This document shows, one piece after another, positions 57,576 through 64,000 of a stretch of 64,000 nt of DNA (within the stretch, counting starts at the first letter, position 1; every line of letters begins with the position of its first letter). Location of the stretch: contig NC_064220.1 in the NCBI RefSeq assembly GCF_023101765.2, forward strand, positions 3,100,001 through 3,164,000, written 5' to 3'. The notes beneath the pieces were generated by a model. That model did no database searches. It had not been told where the DNA came from and worked only from the letters and a program-made list of their open reading frames with translations. This DNA is from Spodoptera frugiperda (taxonomy: Eukaryota; Arthropoda; Insecta; Lepidoptera; Noctuidae). A program made the position numbers and the translations under genes.

Positions 57576-58127
57576 AAATAATTTATATTCCCTCTTTGCA
57601 TGGTATTCATTAAACTGCAGGGTCAACAAGCGTAACGGAATACGATTTCACATAACCAGAACCCCGTACCTGGTTTCAAATGGCGGTTTTGATACTTAAA
57701 ATGTTACTTTTTATTGCAAACATGCAAACGTTTCAATTTGTAAAGACTTATAAGATGAAAAGGAAAAGTTACACGTGTTTTATAAACGGGAAAATATCAC
57801 AAGTATGATATCATTTTATATCTTGAATAAAAATGTTTGAGATAAATATTAAAATAACAGGTAAATGGTTTTCGTAATGAAATCACCTTTATAACGGATG
57901 TACCTACTGTTATTAATTCTTAGTTATTAAAAAGATATAACAAATATCTGATGTGATTCATTTCGTCTCCTACTAGCTGTAGTTAGATATATAAATAAAT
58001 AAATAGATTCTAAAGACTAGCTCTTTGAATCATTATTTTATCAATCTCTTTGTATTCCTATCCTCATGAATCTCTGATGCTCAAATCTTACTCTAAATCG
58101 TGGCATAGCTTTTCACTCTTCTACATA
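57576..58127. other. unannotated stretch
   Basis: No gene recognised. Confidence 0.45.
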
Positions 58128-58255
58128 CATTTTTTGGGGGTAAAATATCTTCGCCCGCCTTGGGTGAAGCGAAAGGAATGTCAGACTCTTATTGACTAAA
58201 AACCATCCCGTTCTTCTCCTGTTTTGAGCTGGAATCCCGGTAACCTGTTACGCAG
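58128..58255 (-). mobile_element. LINE 3' end (L1x), degenerate
   Basis: TTCGCCCGCCTTGGGTGAAG, GTCAGACTCTTATTGACTAA and AACCATCCCGTTCTTCTCC. Confidence 0.6.
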
Positions 58256-59529
58256 CTTATCCTTTACATACCATCTGAAGTACGAAATATGTACCTGCAT
58301 ACATACTGCGAAATTTTTTTATGCTTAGATACTCAATATTATAACTCAAGATTTTTGTTTTGTCTAGTTCTAGAAAACAGGCATTGAAGATAAAATCTAC
58401 GACTATTACAACGCAGCAATTTTGTTGTTAAAAACTCAATTCAAATACAGTCGTCGCAATCTGACAATATCTCGCACGCGGCACATACTGTGTTCTTGGC
58501 ATATGAAATCGAGGGAACCATCGGGGCATGCTATAATGTTGCCATAGATCAGCACTAAACGCTCCTAGCGGTGCCATTCATAAGTTGTATGATAAAACGC
58601 CACTTGGCCGCCTACAAACTTTCCCCTCAACGGAGGAATATTTTACAGAAATTTAAATCCAAACCCGATTTTCGATATTTTAGCACGTTTATTTCACGGC
58701 TATTTTATAGTTCTTGCCGCTTTGGGATTGCTAACAGATAGATATTATTTTTAGCACATTAATTGTAACGATTAATTACGTATTTAGAGATTAAATAAGT
58801 AATTAAGATGGTAAAATATAAGATGCGAGTATTTATGTACGCAGAAAAGATAATTATTCGTCACTGATGAGAACGGTATTCACTAATCGTTCGTCATACG
58901 ACAAGATCACAAGAGGAAAATGACTATTCCTAAATACTTACCTGATACGGCTTATAAATACTTAACAGAGCCTTTTTCAAATATAATTTTATGTCATATA
59001 ATTCACTCAATTACATCATGATTCTACTCAATCCAATGTAGGCATTCTTGACATATTTCAGTTAGCATTTCTACCACCACACATTACCATACAAATTTTA
59101 TAGTTACCCACAAATTATAATAATTATCATCGAAAATGTATTTCATCAGTATTCAGCTGTAAAAACCGTAAACAATGGCGGTAAACATTAATAACTGAAA
59201 TTGTTTGCATACACAAGTTATTTACGATAATATTCGATGACCATGTAATTAAAATATGGTGTAATCCTTAATCTGTCCGACATGGCGGCTGATAAAATGG
59301 ATAAGTTGTAAATTGAATTTCGTACATTAAATAAAGGTAACGTGGAATTTGTTACTTTATAAAGGAACCCTTGGGTTTCATAATGAGTTTCAAATTGTAA
59401 ATCTGGAAACCTAACTCAATTTGATTCAGTTCGGGAATGTACCTGTAAGTTGGATTATTGGCCTAATGTGCGTGCGCGAGGTACTTTTAGAGTCTGTTTT
59501 CATATAGATTAAAATATCCATATAATAAA
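58256..59529. other. unannotated stretch with a GC-richer patch
   Basis: 58450-58640 is less AT-rich than its flanks and has no repeat match that I can see; no exon could be supported. Confidence 0.4.
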
Positions 59530-59745
59530 ATATCCACCCGAACACCAGAGGGGTTACAAGTACGTTGTCGGCCTTTTGGAGGTTAGGAATTTATGAGTTG
59601 TTGGGGAATCAGGGATTGGGAAGATTGGGAAGGGAAGTAATTGGGCCTCCGGTAACCTCACTTACACAACGAAACACAACGCAAGCGTTATTTCACGTCG
59701 GTTTTCTGTGAGGCCGTGGAATCACTCCAGTCGAGCCGGCGGACA
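59530..59745 (-). repeat. R2 repeat, nearly full length, minus orientation
   Basis: CACCAGAGGGGTTACAAGTA, GGGATTGGGAAGATTGGGAA, TCCGGTAACCTCACTTACAC and TTTCACGTCGGTTTTCTGTG. Confidence 0.75.
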
Positions 59746-61059
59746 CATGAAAAGTTATTCTGGTATCAAAAACTTTCAGTTCTGTTCGTCTCTTTGGAAA
59801 GTAATGGCGATATGATATAATTTAGAACAGGATATTAACAGTATAAAATAGAATACCCGATCCCTCAACTAGAAAATGTATGAAGAAAACTACATTTTCT
59901 AGACAGACATAAAATATTTATTACGCAACCAATTTTACTACAATATTATTAGATTTCAGCGTCAGTTTGTGGACCTACTTTAATGAAACCTACAATTTAT
60001 GTAGACCTGTCCAATTTCTTAGCCCAGCCCCACTTATTACTGGACGGAAGATTGTAATAATATTTGCACAATGTACCTCGGAAATTGACATAAATCTATT
60101 TATTTCCAGGTGGGAGAGCCATGCTTCGGCACGAACGGGTCGGCTCGACGAGTGGTACCGCGGTTTTAAGAGAGTTTCAAGGGAAAACGGCGTAAAATAA
60201 AGCTTCCTTAATATTTTTTAAGAATGTCACAGACAACTAAATAATTATTTTAGGAGGACCTTTAGGAATCCACTGATGCTGTCAACAAGGTAATCCCTTC
60301 AAGTTAGTGATTTCAAGTTGTGAATTTAATTATTAGGTAATAATTTCATATTCCATAGAAATATGTAAATAACACTCCCTTGAATGGTGGTGTAGCTACT
60401 AATGACTTATCCCACCAGCACACAAGCAAAAGGGTATTTTTTGTTCAACCCTGAATAATACAAATCCCCATTTAAGCGAATTCACATAGAATCGAAATCC
60501 GAATTAAACAGCAATTCTAACTAACGAAACTGTGTTGAAAACTTTCCTCTAAGCAAGAACGATTCACTTGTCACTGCTGCATCTGAGGAGAATCCATTAA
60601 TCCAATTTGTGGAGTCAGCCAATCGTGGGAACTCCTTTATTGGATTCCTCGGGACAGATCTCGTCAGCCACACTGTTTGTTGGCAAATATCTTTTGATCG
60701 CGGTATAAAAATCTTTGGAATCCGCTGGGGTTTCGGTACATTGTTTGGAACGAAAATAGTTATAACAATCCCTTTTGTTTGTCTTTGTTTATGAGAATAA
60801 TACTGTAAATATTGACGGGTCACTGTTTGAAAAATAAAAAATGTATTCTTTTTTTTATTGAAGGAATAAATGTGTATACGTGACCTAGTTGCTATGGAAG
60901 CCGATGCAACTATGCAATGTTCTGCTTTGCGTATTGTTTTTAAATATTACTTGTGGAATTAATTGCATCGTGTGCTTGTGTGAGTGTGATCTTTTTCTTT
61001 TTAAATTAATAAAATCGTCACATTAAAGGGTATTTATGGTACGACAGGATTATTTAAAT
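59746..61059. other. unannotated stretch with an R2 head fragment
   Basis: 60110-60180 carries GGGAGAGCCATGCTTCGGCA and GGTCGGCTCGACGAGTGG, the 5' part of R2. A 100-codon minus ORF at 60521-60823 has no motif. Confidence 0.45.
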
Positions 61060-61215
61060 TTGCCCAGTGGCTAGAAACCAGATGTTCTACAACGTATCGT
61101 GGATTCGATTTTCATATGCAACAAATTTTTTTTTTGGGATTACAAAAATATTGTTTCGGGTTTGGGTGTGTTTTATGTGAAGAAACGTGTTTGTAAATGC
61201 AGACACGTCACTAGA
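61060..61215 (+). repeat. tRNA-derived SINE, decayed copy
   Basis: CCCAGTGGCTAGAAACCAG, GGATTCGATTTTC and GTTTCGGGTTTGGGTGTGTT match the SINE at 53158. Confidence 0.55.
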
Positions 61216-61589
61216 GAAAATTATAGAGTGGGGCAAAAATAAAAGCAATATTAAATCTAATCTTGGTTACAATTTTAGCAAAAACATAAAAATATATACT
61301 TATATAGTAACAAATACTCGTAGCAAAAGTCATTGAAATAATTTTATTCAGAGCACGCGACGTTACAGTTGTAGCCTGAAAGAGAATTATAATGAACACG
61401 ACGTGTACCCTTCCACGTGTGTAGGTATGTACTGAAAAACTGAAAATAATTACTTTCACTGCTCTTGCATTTTGTGCCTGAAAATGATGATTGTTGTGCC
61501 TCGGCAACCTAGTTAGACTATGGTAAAGCACCAAAACGTAAATAATTCCATAAATCTATTTTACAATTTATACATTTTCGGTCTTCAAA
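61216..61589. other. unannotated stretch
   Basis: A 107-codon minus ORF (61211-61534) has no recognisable domain; not called. Confidence 0.4.
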
Positions 61590-61690
61590 ATTCCAATGAC
61601 ACCTGCCTTGAATGAGACGAGAGTGGTGTTAGACTCTTACTGACCTAAAACCACTTCATTCCCACTCCGTTTAGAACCAGAGCCCCTTTT
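61590..61690 (-). mobile_element. LINE 3' end (L1x), degenerate
   Basis: GACACCTGCCTTGAATGAGA, GTTAGACTCTTACTGACCTA and CCACTTCATTCCCACTCC. Confidence 0.55.
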
Positions 61691-61785
61691 ATATCTTATA
61701 GAATTAAAAAAATATATATGTTATATGTATGCCAAACGTTTTGTTCTGACTTAGGCAGGTGACTTATTTGTAAAATACTAAAATA

Positions 61786-61860
61786 TTACTACGTACGGGA
61801 ATCAAACCCGCTACATGTTTCCCGGGACCCGGTTGTCCAGTCACCGCACTAACCATCAAT
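61786..61860 (-). repeat. tRNA-like SINE head, minus orientation
   Basis: The minus strand reads TTAGTGCGGTGACTGGACAA, CCGGGTCCCGGG and GGGTTTGATTCCCGTACG, with a good B box. Too degenerate for a functional tRNA. Confidence 0.55.
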
Positions 61861-62314
61861 ACTTATCACAATCTATTTTTGAACAAATAAATAAAAACAA
61901 ATAATTTCACTCCTTACAAAAGTTATTGAACCAAGCATTCAGTATTCTACAGTAGGTCCACCAATTTCAAGGTCAAACATATATTTAGAGGGAAATTCAT
62001 CTGTATTGTACATTGGGCCGTTATGAGCCATTAGGGACCAACCTCCCTGGCAAACCAGAGGCCTGGCTGCGGCCTTGTATATACTAATGAGTTTTCATAC
62101 CTTAAAGCTGTAAATAAATTGGTTTTGAAAAATAAACTTTGCTACTAATCAAATTAGGTATATTTTATTTTATTTCCACAAAGGGTGTTTTGAAAATACC
62201 GAAGTAAAAGTTATGAATTGACGTTAGTTTATGAAGGGTTTAACTCCATACACTCAACTTACTCAGCTTTGCTTCAGAGAATAATTAAAATAACAAAAAG
62301 ATTAAACTAACACT
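61861..62314. other. unannotated stretch
   Basis: No gene recognised. Confidence 0.4.
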
Positions 62315-62590
62315 GACTGCCTCGTTGGTCGAGTTGTCGCGAGTGCGACTGTCGGACAAGGGGTCTCGGGTTCAATTCCCGGGTCTGGCAAAGTATTACT
62401 GGTTTTTCGAAAATTTCTCAGTAGTAGCACGGAGTCTGGAACTGTGCCCAGTATATGGCAATAGGCTTACCCCCTATTACATGGGACTTATAACACAAAT
62501 GGTGAAAAGTACTTTGTATAGCGGCATTAACTGCCGTAATGTACACACCCCTACCTACCCCTTCGGAGATAAAAGACGTGACATTGTGTG
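62315..62590 (+). repeat. tRNA-derived SINE, nearly full length
   Basis: The head GACTGCCTCGTTGGTCGAGT and B box GGTTCAATTCC (62369-62379) precede GTAGCACGGAGTCTGGAACT, CCCTATTACATGGGACTTA and the tail CTACCCCTTCGGAGATAAAA. Confidence 0.8.
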
Positions 62591-63819
62591 TGTGTCTATT
62601 TAAACTAACAAAACTCCAAAAACTATCGACCTTATTTTGAAAGCGCGTCCTGCTATCGCGATCTTGGCCCCTACACGACCTCCTTGAGAGAAAACTCGGT
62701 ATATTTATGGTGACAATGGGTCGTAAACGAAAGCCGCTTGCAACACAGGCTCGCTAACGAAGCGAAGTGTCCAGGGAAATCACACGGTTTTTATTAGCTT
62801 ACCGCATAAATCGTGGTCATTGGAACCTATTAACCGCGCAACGTTTGGGAATTAAGAAAGGAACTTTAGTTAATTTCCTCATTATGTCAATTGGTCCTTC
62901 AATTCTAGAATCTAGAACTTTCTGGAAGTCTATTCAGCGTTTTGTGTCTTTTTCTAGATTTTCCAATTATAGCCTAACACAAATCGTTTGACTAAATCGT
63001 TGCTTACACAGTTAAAGAGTGAGCCATAGAGTCACAGACAAAATCAAGAACATTAAGTAATCTTTATTGATATAAATACGACGTAACAAAATCATATGAA
63101 GCCTCTGAAACCCAAACTAGGTTATAACCTGTATGTCAGGAATCAGCATTATTTTACCACTTGAAGAACAATCGATTCTTGAGTACTTTTCTACTTAGTT
63201 GGTTAGTGAGAATGAGACTCATCACAGCACTTTTCTACGAATTTATTATATGTATAGATTTAGATATTAATCGTATAAATATAAATATTATTCGATTTGA
63301 TCTTTCCTTGAATTTGGTAAAAAAAGATTTTATTCGAGTGAGTTATTTATAAAGTGTCGCTGATTCTTAATCTGTCATCAATTAACGAATTTTACTCAAT
63401 TCACACTTTTTTTATGTTAAATGGGTCGACGTTTGGCCGGCGTGAAAAATAATGCGTGCCATAGTCTGCTTCCTTGCTAAAATATTGAAATGAATCTTCC
63501 AATAACCCATGTAGCAATGTCAGTTTGTCCGTCGGTCGAATATAGTCAACTACTTAAACATACTTAAGTCAGTGTTTAGTATTACTTAACACTGTTGGAC
63601 GGGAAAAAAGCTGAGCTCTTGGTGAACTAAGTCGAAACTACTTAATTATTAACTAGGTATTACTATTACTTAGGTACCTTTGAAGTCTGCGAGTGGAACG
63701 TAATCTAGAAACACGCTTATACGAGACTATTAGATGCAAAAAATATGTCTAATAAAAAATTATATTCTTAGAAAATGCGTTTTGCCGAAAACATTGTACG
63801 TAGATATCTATTATAATGT
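62591..63819. other. unannotated stretch
   Basis: No gene recognised. AAATGGGTCGACGTTTGGCC near 63420 is shared with about 30137. Confidence 0.45.
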
Positions 63820-63990
63820 TATGTTATAAGCCGGTAAACGAGCAGACGGGTCACATGATGGTAAGTAATTGCCGCACACCCTAAACACCAGAGGCGTTTG
63901 TGTTGCCGGCTTTTTGGGGGTTATTAATTTAAAAGTTGTTGGAGAATCGGGGATTGGGAAGATTGGAAAGGGGTACTATATACCACACTA
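63820..63990 (-). repeat. R2 repeat, minus orientation
   Basis: AAGCCGGTAAACGAGCAGAC, GGGTCACATGATGGTAAGTA, AACACCAGAGGCGTTTGTGT and GGGGATTGGGAAGATTGG. Confidence 0.65.
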
Positions 63991-64000
63991 AGTAATAACA

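Noticed and set aside
60521..60823. 100-codon minus ORF overlapping a plus ORF
   Set aside because: No recognisable motif; both strands are open by chance in a short stretch.
61211..61534. 107-codon minus ORF
   Set aside because: AT-driven composition and no domain or splice context.
62315..62400. tRNA gene
   Set aside because: The B box is good but acceptor and anticodon arms do not close, and the sequence continues into a repeated SINE body.

Overview
The window looks like AT-rich nuclear DNA of a moth, probably a noctuoid lepidopteran. The evidence is the dense population of short retroposon ends, tRNA-derived SINEs, MITEs and Helitron-like elements of kinds common in Lepidoptera, the insect-type core promoters (TCAGT initiators) and the BEL/Pao retrotransposon. 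The taxon is an inference; no species-diagnostic gene was recognised. There is no bacterial, organellar or CRISPR-like content.

Positions 1-23,870 hold no host gene that I can support. They are intergenic or intronic DNA with repeats: 5'-truncated LINE ends flanked by target-site duplications, a 131-bp hAT-like MITE with an 8-bp duplication and a paralogous empty site nearby, other MITEs, and a (TCCG)n-bearing repeat inserted into one unit of an older tandem duplication.

Positions 23,875-30,025 are one complete BEL/Pao LTR retrotransposon on the minus strand. It has 219-bp LTRs that differ at one base, a GTAC target-site duplication, a primer binding site, a polypurine tract and an uninterrupted 1760-residue Gag-Pol ORF. 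It is young and may be autonomous. Positions 30,026-41,200 are again repeat-rich DNA without a recognised gene.

Positions 41,216-55,360 hold the main host content: two head-to-tail paralogous five-exon genes on the minus strand (A, 225 aa; B, 217 aa). Their short exons mean that no single long ORF reveals them. I reconstructed both from splice sites; the frame stays open and the intron phases are identical (2, 0, 0, 1). The products are four-helix membrane proteins with a conserved CCFC-x-PLETG motif ahead of helix 1. Both genes share an upstream promoter block and an initiator at the same distance from the ATG, so the duplication included the regulatory DNA. Their introns are loaded with TEs. 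The most striking is a 2.0-kb foldback element with arms of nearly 600 bp in intron 4 of gene B, beside a Helitron-like element with canonical ends.

Positions 55,360-64,000 are repeat-rich DNA with two nearly complete tRNA-derived SINEs and no supported gene.
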